A stretch of DNA of 64,000 nt from Nocardia sp. NBC_01730 (GTDB taxonomy: Bacteria; Actinomycetota; Actinomycetes; Mycobacteriales; Mycobacteriaceae): positions 7,502,001-7,566,000 of the forward strand of contig NZ_CP109162.1 of assembly GCF_035920445.1 (NCBI RefSeq), in the 5' to 3' direction. Below the pieces are notes generated by a model, which was not told where the DNA came from, searched no databases, and saw nothing but the letters and a program-made list of their open reading frames with translations. Shown here one piece after another: positions 44,776 through 52,659 of the stretch. The position numbers and the translations under genes were made by a program. Positions within the stretch are counted from its first letter, which is position 1, and each line of letters starts with the position of its first letter.

Positions 44776-44781
44776 TTCAGA

Positions 44782-45609
44782 GAAACCGAAGTCGTCACCG
44801 CCGCAGGAGGAGTCGCGTCACCGGTTTCCACAGACGGCCGATTCCGACTGACTGTCGACGAACTCGACCGCCACCGCACTCCACGCACCCGCGCCCTCAT
44901 CCTGTCCAGCCCTGGAAACCCCACGGGCGTGGTGTACGACGAGTCCCGGCTGCGTCAGATCGTGAATTGGGCCGGGCAACAAGGTATCTGGATCATCAGC
45001 GACGATATCTACCGCGCCTTCGACTACACCGGCACCTACCAACCGGCCCTGCGCGTGGCACCGCAGCTCCGTGAGCGCATCGTCATCGTCGGGGGAGTGT
45101 CGAAGGAACACGCCATGACCGGGTGGCGAATAGGATGGCTCGCCGCACCACCGGAAATCATCGCGGCCGCTCGACTTCACGTCTCCCGCACTATCACCCA
45201 CGTCCCGACCGTCACACAGCGCGCCGCCCGCGCCGCCATGCTCGACACCCACACACCCTTCAAGGCGGCGCGCGACTACCGGCGGCGACGTAAGCAACTC
45301 GTGGACGCACTGAACCGGATCGACGGCATCGACTGTCCACTCCCAGACGGCGGCATGTTCGCATTCCCCTATGTCGAGGGCCTCCTACGCGCGCGCGGCT
45401 GGAACAGCAGCGCCGAACTCGCCACATGGCTGCTCGACACCGCCCACGTCGCAGTCGTTCCCGGCGAGGCATTCGACGCACCCGGCCGAATTCGGGTGTG
45501 CTTCGCGGTCGACGACGACGCACTCGCCACAGCGATCGACCGCCTGTACGACGCGTTCGGCCCCACCTCGGCCCGTGCAGCAGACGCATCGGGGATCGCG
45601 ACCCGATGA
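44782..45609 (+). pseudogene. Class I/II aminotransferase, 3' part (interrupted)
   Basis: The continuation of the interrupted gene: ETEVVTAAGGV, LILSSPGNPTGVVYD, ISDDIYRAFDY, then the PLP lysine in VGGVSKEHAMTGWRIGWLAAP and the substrate-binding Arg in GRIRVCFAV. It has no start of its own; an internal GTG at 44929 could only give a fragment lacking the N-terminal domain. It overlaps the hydrolase gene by 4 bp. Confidence 0.88.
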
Positions 45610-45980
45610 GTGCGGTAACCAAGATCGAACGATTCACTGTTTCACTCACCATCGGTGAGACGCGCGTCGAAATCGCTGGCCTCCACCGCCACGGCACCGG
45701 CACGCCCCTGGTGTTCCTTCACGGGTTCGGATCGACCAAAGAGGACTACGTCGACGTCATCCACCAGGCACGACTCGCCGACCACGCCGTACTTGCCTAC
45801 GACGCACCGGGCTGTGGTGCGACGACATGCTCGGACCTCGACGTCATCTCGATACCGTTCCTGGTTTCGGTCGCCGAGCACGTACTCCGTGCGAAAGAGA
45901 TCGAACGCTTCCACCTGACCGGACACTCGATGGGCGGGCTGACAGCGCTCCTGCACCGGGAACACTCCAAGGTCACGTGA
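45606..45980 (+). pseudogene. Alpha/beta hydrolase, 3'-truncated
   Basis: The first 124 codons of an alpha/beta hydrolase: PLVFLHGFGSTKEDYVDVI (oxyanion loop), AYDAPGCGATTCSDL, and the nucleophile elbow TGHSMGGLTALL. The cap and the catalytic Asp and His are missing because the sequence ends abruptly (…HREHSKVT) where it meets a histidine-kinase fragment on the opposite strand. The ATG overlaps the aminotransferase stop, so it belonged to the same catabolic operon. Confidence 0.8.
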
Positions 45981-46085
45981 CGATCGAAAGTCCCAGACCC
46001 AGCCCGCCGTTATCGCGTTCCCGCGGCCGATCCAGCCGCACCATCCGACCGAACGCGGTGAACGCCATATGTTCCGGCGTGTCCT
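45973..46085 (-). pseudogene. Sensor histidine kinase ATPase-domain fragment
   Basis: The minus strand encodes DTPEHMAFTAFGRMVRLDRPRERDNGGLGLGLSIV in two joined runs (DTPEHMAFTAFGRMVRLD and RPRERDNGGLGLGLSIV), which match the F and G2 boxes of a histidine kinase ATPase domain. Nothing else of the kinase remains. It is wedged between the tetR stop and the truncated hydrolase, marking a deletion or rearrangement joint near 45973. Confidence 0.65.
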
Positions 46086-46097
46086 TGTTTCCTTCGA

Positions 46098-46700
46098 CTA
46101 TGTCGCCTCGAGCGCAGGCAGAAGAGGGCCCAGACCTTTGCTGAACGCGTTCGCACCCACGCCGTCGAGCAGTGCCTGCTGAAAAAGGAAAGCCGGACCG
46201 AGTGTGGTGAGCACACGCGCAACATCGCCTACTTTGACCGCAGGATCGAGCAGCCGTTCCCGCTGGTAACGCTTGATGAGACGCGAAAACTTCTCGCGCA
46301 CCGTGCGATAGCTCTGTGACAGCAGAGCGCCGAGCACGGGGCTGCGTACCGCCTCCGCCCATACCTGCACAGCGAGTGCCGCGAACTCCCGTCTGTTCTC
46401 CTGCCTATCCAAGACACTGAACATATGCTCCAGAACCTCGGCGAGCGGCGGCAACTCATCGCTGTTGAGTACATCATCGAATCCGACCGTAATTTCGTCG
46501 AGTACCTCTTCGACGATCGCGCCGACGAGCGCTTCCTTGCTGGGGAAGTAGCCATACACTGCGCCGGAGGACAGACCGGACTCGGTGAAGATGTCCTGCA
46601 TGGACGTGGCATGGAACCCGGAACGCGTGAAGCAGCGCCGGGCGGCATCGACGACCTGCCTTCGGCGTGCATCACGATAACCTTGGGTAAGACGTGGCAT
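46098..46700 (-). CDS. TetR family transcriptional regulator
   Basis: A 200-residue TetR protein: helix-turn-helix in VVDAARRCFTRSGFHATSMQDIFTESGLSSGAVYGYFPSKEALV, followed by a ligand-binding helical domain. The ATG at 46698-46700 (MPRLTQGYRD) is chosen; the frame stays open eight codons further. It follows the membrane-protein and methyltransferase genes on the same strand, and all three have a GATCATTC-like motif upstream, so it probably controls them and itself. Confidence 0.9.
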   Translation of the reverse strand: MPRLTQGYRDARRRQVVDAARRCFTRSGFHATSMQDIFTESGLSSGAVYGYFPSKEALVGAIVEEVLDEITVGFDDVLNSDELPPLAEVLEHMFSVLDRQENRREFAALAVQVWAEAVRSPVLGALLSQSYRTVREKFSRLIKRYQRERLLDPAVKVGDVARVLTTLGPAFLFQQALLDGVGANAFSKGLGPLLPALEAT

Positions 46701-46718
46701 CGTTCGAGTATAAAGAAG

Positions 46719-46726
46719 GATCATTC
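46719..46726. promoter_or_regulatory. TetR operator-like motif before tetR
   Basis: GATCATTC is shared with the motifs at 47846 and related to that at 48831. It lies 18 bp upstream of the tetR start codon. Confidence 0.4.
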
Positions 46727-46849
46727 GGCTTGAGGGCTCTAGTTTGCACGCTGTCCCGCAGCGCCGAGGTGGAGATTCGGCTCAACCGAATTACGCGCGG
46801 GCATGCCGGCCGTCGAGGGTTATCCGTGGTGGCGTATTCGACCATTCCA

Positions 46850-47827
46850 TCAAGCAGAGACCAGTGCCGGAGGGAGGTCCGCGGAGGGCTGGCGGGCGCG
46901 GAAGGCGCTGGCGAGAAGGAGGGCCAAAGCAGTGGTCGCCCAAACCAGGAGGGCCGTTAACGTTCCGGCGGTGCCGGCACCGCCGAAATAGGCGACCGAG
47001 CGAAGCAGCGAGGCACCAGCCCCTGGGGGCAGCAGCTGACCGAGAGAACCCCACGGCTTCGGCAGCATCTCGGGCCCTGTCGCGGCTGCCGAGAGCGGGT
47101 TGCCCAGCAGCAGAAAGGTCAGGCCCCCGATGCCGAGACCGGTACGGCCAGCGACCGTCCCTAGTGCGACTATGGCTCCGGACACCGAGAACGAGATCAG
47201 CCCGACTACGCCGGCAAGGACCGGGAAGGACCCCGGGATCAGTGAAAGCCAACCCTGAATGATCGTCATACTCAGCAATCCGGCAGCAATGGAGTAAACC
47301 GCCAGGCCGGCCATGCGCGCTCCGACCGATGCGACGACCAGGGCGAGTAGGTAACCGGCCGCGAGACTCGACATCACCAGCGGAAGCACCATGGCCGCAA
47401 ATCCTCTGCCACCCAGGTCATCGGGGTCGCTGGCGACAACATCCTCGACAAGTGCAGCGGGAGCCCCCGACAACTGCTGGGCGATCTGGGTCATCTGTTG
47501 AGCAGCAGCCGGGCTTGCTGCCGAGGAAATCAGCACCTGCGCCCCGACATCATCGGACCCGCCCTCCGTGACGATCGCCCCGTACACCTCCAGATCGACG
47601 ATCGCGGCACGTGCTGCCGCGGCGTCGGCGACAGTGATGAACTCGAACGAGCCCGGGCCGCGCTGGGCTAGCTGGTCGGCGATCATCGCCGCTTGTGCGC
47701 CAGCGACGGCAACGGGCAGATCCCGCGCCTTCGTGTTGGATGCGGGCCAGACGAAAGCGATCAGCATCACCGCCTGAAGCACGGCGGCGGCGATGCCCAC
47801 GGCAAGCGCGCGTTGCACAGCATTCAC
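46850..47827 (-). CDS. YhgE/ABC-2-like integral membrane protein
   Basis: A 325-residue membrane protein: one N-terminal segment (AAAVLQAVMLIAFVWPA), an extracytoplasmic domain of ~110 residues (DLPVAVAGAQAAM … ALVEDVVASDP), then five or six C-terminal segments. This resembles the DUF3533/YhgE/ABC-2 permease-like group, whose members are linked to export or drug resistance; no ATPase is nearby. It lies between a methyltransferase and a TetR gene on the same strand. Confidence 0.75.
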   Translation of the reverse strand: MNAVQRALAVGIAAAVLQAVMLIAFVWPASNTKARDLPVAVAGAQAAMIADQLAQRGPGSFEFITVADAAAARAAIVDLEVYGAIVTEGGSDDVGAQVLISSAASPAAAQQMTQIAQQLSGAPAALVEDVVASDPDDLGGRGFAAMVLPLVMSSLAAGYLLALVVASVGARMAGLAVYSIAAGLLSMTIIQGWLSLIPGSFPVLAGVVGLISFSVSGAIVALGTVAGRTGLGIGGLTFLLLGNPLSAAATGPEMLPKPWGSLGQLLPPGAGASLLRSVAYFGGAGTAGTLTALLVWATTALALLLASAFRARQPSADLPPALVSA

Positions 47828-47845
47828 GTTGCACTCCCATAAATA

Positions 47846-47862
47846 GATTGATCATTCCTATT
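47846..47862. promoter_or_regulatory. TetR operator-like motif before the membrane-protein gene
   Basis: GATTGATCATTCCTATT; the first 12 bp form a near-palindrome with one mismatched pair. The same motif with small changes occurs at 48831-48847. Confidence 0.5.
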
Positions 47863-47933
47863 GGCGAGATCAATATCCCGCCGCGCAAATGAGATCACCG
47901 GCTCGCTGGTGGACGGCCTGCTTCGAGCTCCGT

Positions 47934-48812
47934 TCACGACTTCTCGACGCGGAGTCGAGCAGTGATCAGCCAGCCCCGACCAGAACCTTCGGACTGCGGG
48001 TTGAACGCCGGAGGCACCGGCCGTTTGAATGACCGAGCGATCGTGCCGAATTCGTGCGCGCCGGGTTCCCAACCATGCCCCTCTAGCCAGGCGTCGAGAT
48101 CGGTGGTCGGTCCACCGCCCCACAGCCGCACCAGATCCTCGGAAATTGCCGCCCGAGCCTCGCGCAGCACTTCGGAATCTTCGGCGTGATCGGCAGCCAG
48201 TTCACTGCCGGGTGCCGACAACTCGGTCATCCGCTCCAGCAGCAAGTCAGCTGCCTCACCTGGCAAGGCGTACAAAATTCCCTCCGCAAGCCATATCGTT
48301 GGCGCGTCGGCCCGAAAACCGGCTCCCCGCAACACCTCCGGCCAGTCCTTGCTCAGGTCTGCCGCTACCTCGAAGTGCGCACATTGCGGCACCGCCCTCA
48401 CGCCCGCGAGTGCACGGCGTTTGAATGCCAGCACCTCACCGAAGTCGACCTCGAACAGACGCGTACCGCTCGGCCAGCCAAGCCGGTATGGGCGGGCATC
48501 CATCCCTGATGCAAGCAGCACCACCTGGCTGCACCCGTCACCGGCCGCGTCCAGCAGTACTTCGTCGAAAAAGCGGGTCCGCACCGCCACCTGATCCGAC
48601 ATCAGGTCGAGGAAACCCCTTCCGCTCGACGGCCTTGCCGCCCATGCGGCGGAACTGTAGCCGGCGGCATCGAGAAAGCGCTGCGCGTACGGGTCCTCGA
48701 ACAACCGGTCCGGCCGGGCACTCTCCCTGGCCCGGAGCGCAGCCACCCCCAGCGACGTCTCTCCGATACCGCTCAACGACACCGAGCCCACCGGCCCCTG
48801 CGACGTTCCCAT
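47934..48812 (-). CDS. SAM-dependent methyltransferase (TIGR00027/LCMT-like family)
   Basis: A 292-residue member of the actinobacterial family related to leucine carboxyl methyltransferases. Typical motifs are ALRARESARPDRLFEDPYAQRFL, VRTRFFDEVLLDA, QVVLLASGMDARPYRLGWP (SAM loop), FEVDFGEVLAFKR and IWLAEGILYALP. The substrate is unknown. The ATG at 48810-48812 follows an excellent GAGGAGGT site; a GTG directly before it is possible. It is the first gene of the putative TetR regulon. Confidence 0.9.
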   Translation of the reverse strand: MGTSQGPVGSVSLSGIGETSLGVAALRARESARPDRLFEDPYAQRFLDAAGYSSAAWAARPSSGRGFLDLMSDQVAVRTRFFDEVLLDAAGDGCSQVVLLASGMDARPYRLGWPSGTRLFEVDFGEVLAFKRRALAGVRAVPQCAHFEVAADLSKDWPEVLRGAGFRADAPTIWLAEGILYALPGEAADLLLERMTELSAPGSELAADHAEDSEVLREARAAISEDLVRLWGGGPTTDLDAWLEGHGWEPGAHEFGTIARSFKRPVPPAFNPQSEGSGRGWLITARLRVEKS

Positions 48813-48830
48813 CACTTACCTCCTCAAAAA

Positions 48831-48847
48831 GATTGAACATTCTGTTT
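48831..48847. promoter_or_regulatory. TetR operator-like motif before the methyltransferase gene
   Basis: GATTGAACATTCTGTTT differs from the motif at 47846 at only four positions. It lies 19 bp upstream of the methyltransferase ATG. Confidence 0.5.
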
Positions 48848-48969
48848 GTATCTTCGCTTCATGAGAGGTCGGTGTCAAACGGAATTGTCATTCTTCTTGA
48901 TTCGGGGAAGGTGATTGGCGGATCGAGGAGTCGCACCCCTCCGAACTCGACCAAGGTAGATTGACCGGT

Positions 48970-49110
48970 CGGTTTATAAAATCGGCTTGAGTGCGTTCTT
49001 CGATGAGGACGGCCTCGTACTCGACAATGAGGGCGAACATGCCGAATATGAGCTTGCCGTGGTCGGTTGTGGTGTCGACGATCCCGTTGGTCGCATGGGG
49101 CAAAGTAGCG
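48970..49110 (-). pseudogene. Serine recombinase (resolvase) fragment
   Basis: In the 620-bp gap between the methyltransferase and P450 genes, one minus-strand frame reads VDTTTDHGKLIFGMFALI, then VEYEAVLIEERTQADF. This is the end of a resolvase/invertase catalytic domain, where family members have DTTTPxGKLxFxxxxAxAEFERxLIxERT. The N-terminal catalytic Ser and the DNA-binding part are missing. I see no other gene in this gap. Confidence 0.6.
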
Positions 49111-49385
49111 AGCCATCTGGTCGGGGTGCCGATTGGATGGTGTCGTCGGCCGTGGCCACGGTGGACGGTGTGTCGGCGGGTGGCACGCAGGTGACGCGGC
49201 TCGGTGGGGGCTTTCTGCAGCCACCGGGTCGCAGCTGGTGAGAGTCGGGCGGGGGCGTCCGGTCCGGAACAATCGAACCAGTGGCCGATTGGGCGACCGG
49301 GACACGATGGGCACTCGAAGATATACGCGCCGCCCGCTACCAGGCCACCGTCCGCACCGCCGCTATCAACCAATGGCTCCGACAC

Positions 49386-49417
49386 GGGTGAGGGCGGGCA
49401 CCTGCCCACCCTCACCC
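49386..49417 (-). terminator. 15-bp hairpin after the P450 gene
   Basis: GGGTGAGGG and CCCTCACCC arms extend to 15 bp around a 2-nt gap; the one mismatch becomes a G-U pair in the minus-strand transcript. It starts 17 bp after the P450 stop and is followed by no clear T-run. Confidence 0.65.
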
Positions 49418-49433
49418 ACTTTCAAAACTCAAG

Positions 49434-50723
49434 CTAGTCGGCAGTGAGTTTGGCGGGCATGGAGCGGTAGGCGTGCAAGTTGATCAGGCGACGCGGGATC
49501 GGCGGGCCGTCCAAGCGCAGATCCGGATAGCGCTCGAAGAGGGTCCGCAGCGCGATGACGCCTTCCATTCGAGCCAGCCGGTATCCCAAGCAGCCGTGCA
49601 CCCCGCCGCTGAACGCGAGGTGATCCGCGGCGTTGGCCCTGGTCACGTCGAATCGTTCGGGATCGGGGAAGACGCCGGGGTCGTAGTTTGCGCCCGCCAA
49701 TGACAGTAAGACCAGGGAACCGCGCTTGATGTGCTGATCGGCGATGTCGACGTCACAGTTGGCGATCCGGCCGGTCATCCGCACGGGGCAGTCGTAGCGC
49801 AGGATTTCCTCGATCGCGCCCGGCCACAGCTCCGGCTGTGCTATCAGAAGCTTCAGCTGATCCGGATGCCTGGTCAGCAGCGCGATTCCGTTGCCGAGCA
49901 GGTTCACCGTCGTCAAGAATCCGGCGTCCAGCAGCAGTGCCGCGTTGGCCATCTGCTCGCGGCGGGTGAGCTCACCACTCGTCACCAGCACAGTGAGCAG
50001 GTCATCGCCCGGTTCTGCGGTGAGCTTGTCGATGCGCTGGTCGAAGTACTGCTTGACCTCGGCCAGCTCGTCGGTGGCGTGGCGATACGTGGTCCAGGTC
50101 AGTGCTCGGTCGACCAGCGGCGCACTGTTGAAACCCCACTTCAGCATGGTCGAATGCATGTCGGCGGGCAATCCGAGTATCTCGGCGATGATCGCGACGG
50201 GCACCTGTGCGGCGAAGTCCTCGATCAGGTCCGGTCGCGGCTTTGATTCCAGGCGTTCGAGTAGGCCATCGGTCACTTCAACGGCCCGTTGCTCCAATTT
50301 GGCGATCGCCCTCGGGCTGAATGCCTGCCCGACCAGGCGTCGGTACCGGGTGTGTTCCGGCGGATCGGTCACCAGCATCGAGGGCGGTTCCGCGAGGTTG
50401 GGAAGTCCCAAGTCAGTCTTGGTCAATACCCAGCGGATCGGCTTCGGAATGATCGGATGGTTGGGCGTGACCACGCCGAAGCGATTGTCTCGCAGGATGA
50501 GACGGCACAAATCGTAGTCCGTGGTGACGTGCGCTCCCGATAGCTTGGGCAGACGGCCCCGCTGTCGGATCTCCTCGATGAACGGCGACACGCCGAGCAA
50601 GCGATCGTCGCCGAAGGCGATTTGTGCGAGCGGATCGCCCCGACGCGCCGACCACAGCAGATAGGACCGCATCAGGCCGTGCAGCAGCAGCCACCGAATC
50701 CACGCGCGAGTCAGCACTGCCAC
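49434..50723 (-). CDS. Cytochrome P450
   Basis: A ~429-residue bacterial P450. The heme-ligand loop is FSGGVHGCLGYRLARME with Cys378; the K-helix ExxR is EEILR; VTDPPEHTRYRRLVGQAFSPRAI is the C-helix region. In the I-helix the usual AGxE/DTT appears as AGFLTT, so the acidic residue is Leu. No ferredoxin or reductase gene is adjacent. The annotated GTG start has its Shine-Dalgarno too close; the GTG two codons later (after GGAGG) is at least as likely. Substrate is unknown. Confidence 0.92.
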   Translation of the reverse strand: MAVLTRAWIRWLLLHGLMRSYLLWSARRGDPLAQIAFGDDRLLGVSPFIEEIRQRGRLPKLSGAHVTTDYDLCRLILRDNRFGVVTPNHPIIPKPIRWVLTKTDLGLPNLAEPPSMLVTDPPEHTRYRRLVGQAFSPRAIAKLEQRAVEVTDGLLERLESKPRPDLIEDFAAQVPVAIIAEILGLPADMHSTMLKWGFNSAPLVDRALTWTTYRHATDELAEVKQYFDQRIDKLTAEPGDDLLTVLVTSGELTRREQMANAALLLDAGFLTTVNLLGNGIALLTRHPDQLKLLIAQPELWPGAIEEILRYDCPVRMTGRIANCDVDIADQHIKRGSLVLLSLAGANYDPGVFPDPERFDVTRANAADHLAFSGGVHGCLGYRLARMEGVIALRTLFERYPDLRLDGPPIPRRLINLHAYRSMPAKLTAD

Positions 50724-51102
50724 CTCCGCTCCGGCCTCTTACCCCATGGTATGCAATGATAGGCAACTTCTATGATGTTGCGCCCCCGTTTGCATGGTTG
50801 GCTGGTTCTGTCGCCGATGTTGGTGACCTGCGATCATCGCCACCTCCCGACGACTCGCGCGTGCGTAACCCTGTTTCCAAACGCTCACTTACAGTAATAG
50901 GGTCTGTGCGGACGAGGGCTGTCGTCATACGGCCGCAGACCACGAAGCTGAACCGTCACGGGTTGGGGCCAACAGGCGACTCCGCGTAGCAAGCAGTAGC
51001 GGGAGTTTCGTAGCCAGCAGATAAGGGTGTCGACTCGCCCCGACACAGTGGCCGCGCCGTGGCTCGCCCCATTCATGCTTCGCGCGTCCTGGACTCTCAG
51101 CC
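50724..51102. other. Intergenic region without a gene
   Basis: I see no convincing coding sequence. An imperfect inverted repeat around 50753-50781 (GCAATGATAG … CTATGATGTTGC) lies upstream of the P450 start and could be a regulator site. A small hairpin, GTGTCG/CGACAC, lies near 51028-51047. Confidence 0.35.
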
Positions 51103-51702
51103 ATGGCGGACCCGGACGAGGTGGCTGCTAAGGGTGTCGAGGAGAAATCGGCCGTAGCGGACCAACAACCCGGCGAGTCCGCTCGCGATCCACAGGAGTC
51201 GGAGCGGGCTCTGCGCCGAACCAAGCGCGCTGTGTGCGTGTTGGTACCAGTTCAGGTGGTCTTCTGGATCTACTTCTGGGCGACCTCTACGAGGTCCGGC
51301 CTGCCGGCGCCGATGGTGCTGGTCGCCTGCGTACCGCCGACTGTGGTGACGATCTATGCGGTGGCCACCGTGATGGTCATCAAAGACCGTTTGTGGACAA
51401 CGATCGTCATCGTCTTCGCCGCTGTGGACATCCTGGTCACTTTCTCGAAGCTGGACTACGACGCGGGCACGACGAGAGACTTCACCGAGCCGTTGTCGCA
51501 CTCCGGAGCCCTGTACTTTTCGTTGGGCATGCTGACGACTGCGGGCACCGGAACAATCTCGCCCGTCAGTGACGCCGCCAGGACCGTTGTCGATATCCAG
51601 ATGATCCTCGATCTCCTGTTCTTCGCCATCGCACTGGTCATCGCCGTGACACGATTCACCGAACCCACAGCCTCCACAGCTCGCCGCAACGACGCAAGAT
51701 AA
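51103..51702 (+). CDS. Two-pore-helix type ion channel (potassium-channel-like) protein
   Basis: A 199-residue membrane protein. A polar N-terminus of ~40 residues is followed by hydrophobic segments VCVLVPVQVVFWIYFWAT, VACVPPTVVTIYAVATVMVI and WTTIVIVFAAVDILVTF, then a pore-loop-like region ALYFSLGMLTTAGTGTISP and a last segment MILDLLFFAIALVIAV. The pore region aligns with the K+ channel filter, but TVGYGD is replaced by TAGTGT. It is probably a channel of the Ion_trans_2 group; selectivity is uncertain. Confidence 0.7.
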   Translation: MADPDEVAAKGVEEKSAVADQQPGESARDPQESERALRRTKRAVCVLVPVQVVFWIYFWATSTRSGLPAPMVLVACVPPTVVTIYAVATVMVIKDRLWTTIVIVFAAVDILVTFSKLDYDAGTTRDFTEPLSHSGALYFSLGMLTTAGTGTISPVSDAARTVVDIQMILDLLFFAIALVIAVTRFTEPTASTARRNDAR

Positions 51703-51745
51703 CCGCGGCGGTCCACCCCGAGGAGTTCGGCTTCGACCCGACACC

Positions 51746-52018
51746 TCAGATCGCCCACATGTGGCCAGCGCTACACCCGCCTACGACACGAAGTGTGATT
51801 GCTGCGGCGTCGCTGAGCATTCGGCTGATCGTCGACCGGCTTTTGTCGAGCTCGCGGGCGATTCGGGTGGGAGACCACCCGTCGACGTGGTGGTTGGCCA
51901 GTGCCTGTGCGACTACCTCGGGGTCGCGGCGACGGGCTGTGTCGCGTGCACACAGAAGCACGGCCAAATCCCTGAACCCCCGGTTGGCTTGATCGACAGT
52001 GTGGGACGGCGTGTGCAC
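51746..52018 (-). CDS. Small helix-turn-helix protein or remnant
   Basis: A minus-strand frame of about 90 codons contains DPEVVAQALANHHVDGWSPTRIARELDKSRSTISRML, a recognisable helix-turn-helix (IARELDKSRSTISRML). No convincing ribosome-binding site is present, and the frame continues upstream toward the tRNA gene. It could be a fragment of a transposase or repressor. Confidence 0.35.
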   Translation of the reverse strand: MHTPSHTVDQANRGFRDLAVLLCARDTARRRDPEVVAQALANHHVDGWSPTRIARELDKSRSTISRMLSDAAAITLRVVGGCSAGHMWAI

Positions 52019-52146
52019 GTAACCGCTCGCGCACGTTTCGACGTCATCCGTGACGGAGATGGGTGCTGCGAGCGCCTTCGATCGCCCACCTGGGACGCCC
52101 GCGGCGCTGGAGTGCGGACGAAACGTCGATCGAGGAGGTGGTCGAA

Positions 52147-52180
52147 CACGTATTCGCGTCAAGTTTGACGCAAATACGTG
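52147..52180 (-). terminator. 16-bp hairpin downstream of tRNA-Leu
   Basis: CACGTATTCGCGTCAA pairs with TTGACGCAAATACGTG around a 2-nt gap, with one C/A mismatch. It begins 10 bp after the tRNA 3' end on the minus strand and probably ends that transcript. Confidence 0.55.
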
Positions 52181-52189
52181 CTCGAGTAA

Positions 52190-52271
52190 TGCGCGAGAGG
52201 GGACTTGAACCCCTACGTCCGTGGACACCAGAACCTAAATCTGGCGCGTCTGCCAATTTCGCCACTCGCGC
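52190..52271 (-). tRNA. tRNA-Leu (anticodon TAG)
   Basis: The 82-nt minus-strand sequence begins GCGCGAGTGGCGAAATTGG and ends with the T arm GGGGTTCAAGTCCCC and acceptor CTCGCGCA. The anticodon stem-loop is CCAGA-TTTAGGT-TCTGG, giving TAG, which reads CUA leucine codons. The long variable arm (GTGTCCACGGACGT) is typical of class II tRNA-Leu. CCA is not encoded. Confidence 0.95.
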
Positions 52272-52388
52272 TTGATGGTACGACCGTCCAAACTCTACCG
52301 GGCTTCACCGCCATCGCGAAGCACCGGGCAGGCGTGGCGTACTCGCCAGTAACCCCACCTGGGATTATAACAATTTGATAACTGTCAA

Positions 52389-52550
52389 CATGAGGAGCGC
52401 TCATGTTTCGTACGCATTGGTAACCCGATCGACCAGCGGCTTCGAATATGAGGAGGGGTCATGTTTCTGATTGTTCTGGCACGTTCGTACTCGAATACTC
52501 GACGGTAGGCGAGATGTCGTCGAGCAAACGTGAGGATTTCCTCATGATTT
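52389..52550. promoter_or_regulatory. Three repeated inverted motifs upstream of fas
   Basis: CATGAGGAGCGCTCATG followed by TTTC (52389-52409) recurs as TATGAGGAGGGGTCATG + TTTC (52447-52467) and, more loosely, as GTGAGGATTTCCTCATG + ATTT (52530-52550). Copies one and three are good inverted repeats. They lie in the promoter region between tRNA-Leu and fas. In mycobacteria a TetR-type regulator, FasR, binds conserved sites before fas-acpS; these may be the equivalent, but the sequences cannot be equated here. Confidence 0.55.
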
Positions 52551-52659
52551 TGTGTCATCCTCGCCGGTATCAGGCCGATCCTCTGTGATCACCCGCGTAC
52601 CGGATAGGGAGCGGCGTGTCGCCGAGGGCATGTCGCACGGAAAAGGAAGTCGAAGCGTC

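Larger units (their letters stand above)
40235..44781. mobile_element. 4.5-kb element with two tyrosine recombinases and a methyltransferase
   Basis: This insert splits the aminotransferase gene. The ends carry an 8-bp inverted repeat, CTGAACTA at 40242-40249 and TAGTTCAG at 44773-44780. Clean joining of the two gene halves sets the boundaries to within a few bases; no clear target duplication is visible. It encodes two translationally coupled tyrosine recombinases, as in Tn554-type transposons, plus a class I methyltransferase whose stop codon lies in the right repeat. Confidence 0.8.

Noticed and set aside
40235..44781. Prophage or large integrative element
   Set aside because: Only recombinases and one methyltransferase are present, and the gene halves rejoin exactly around it; no phage or conjugation genes occur.
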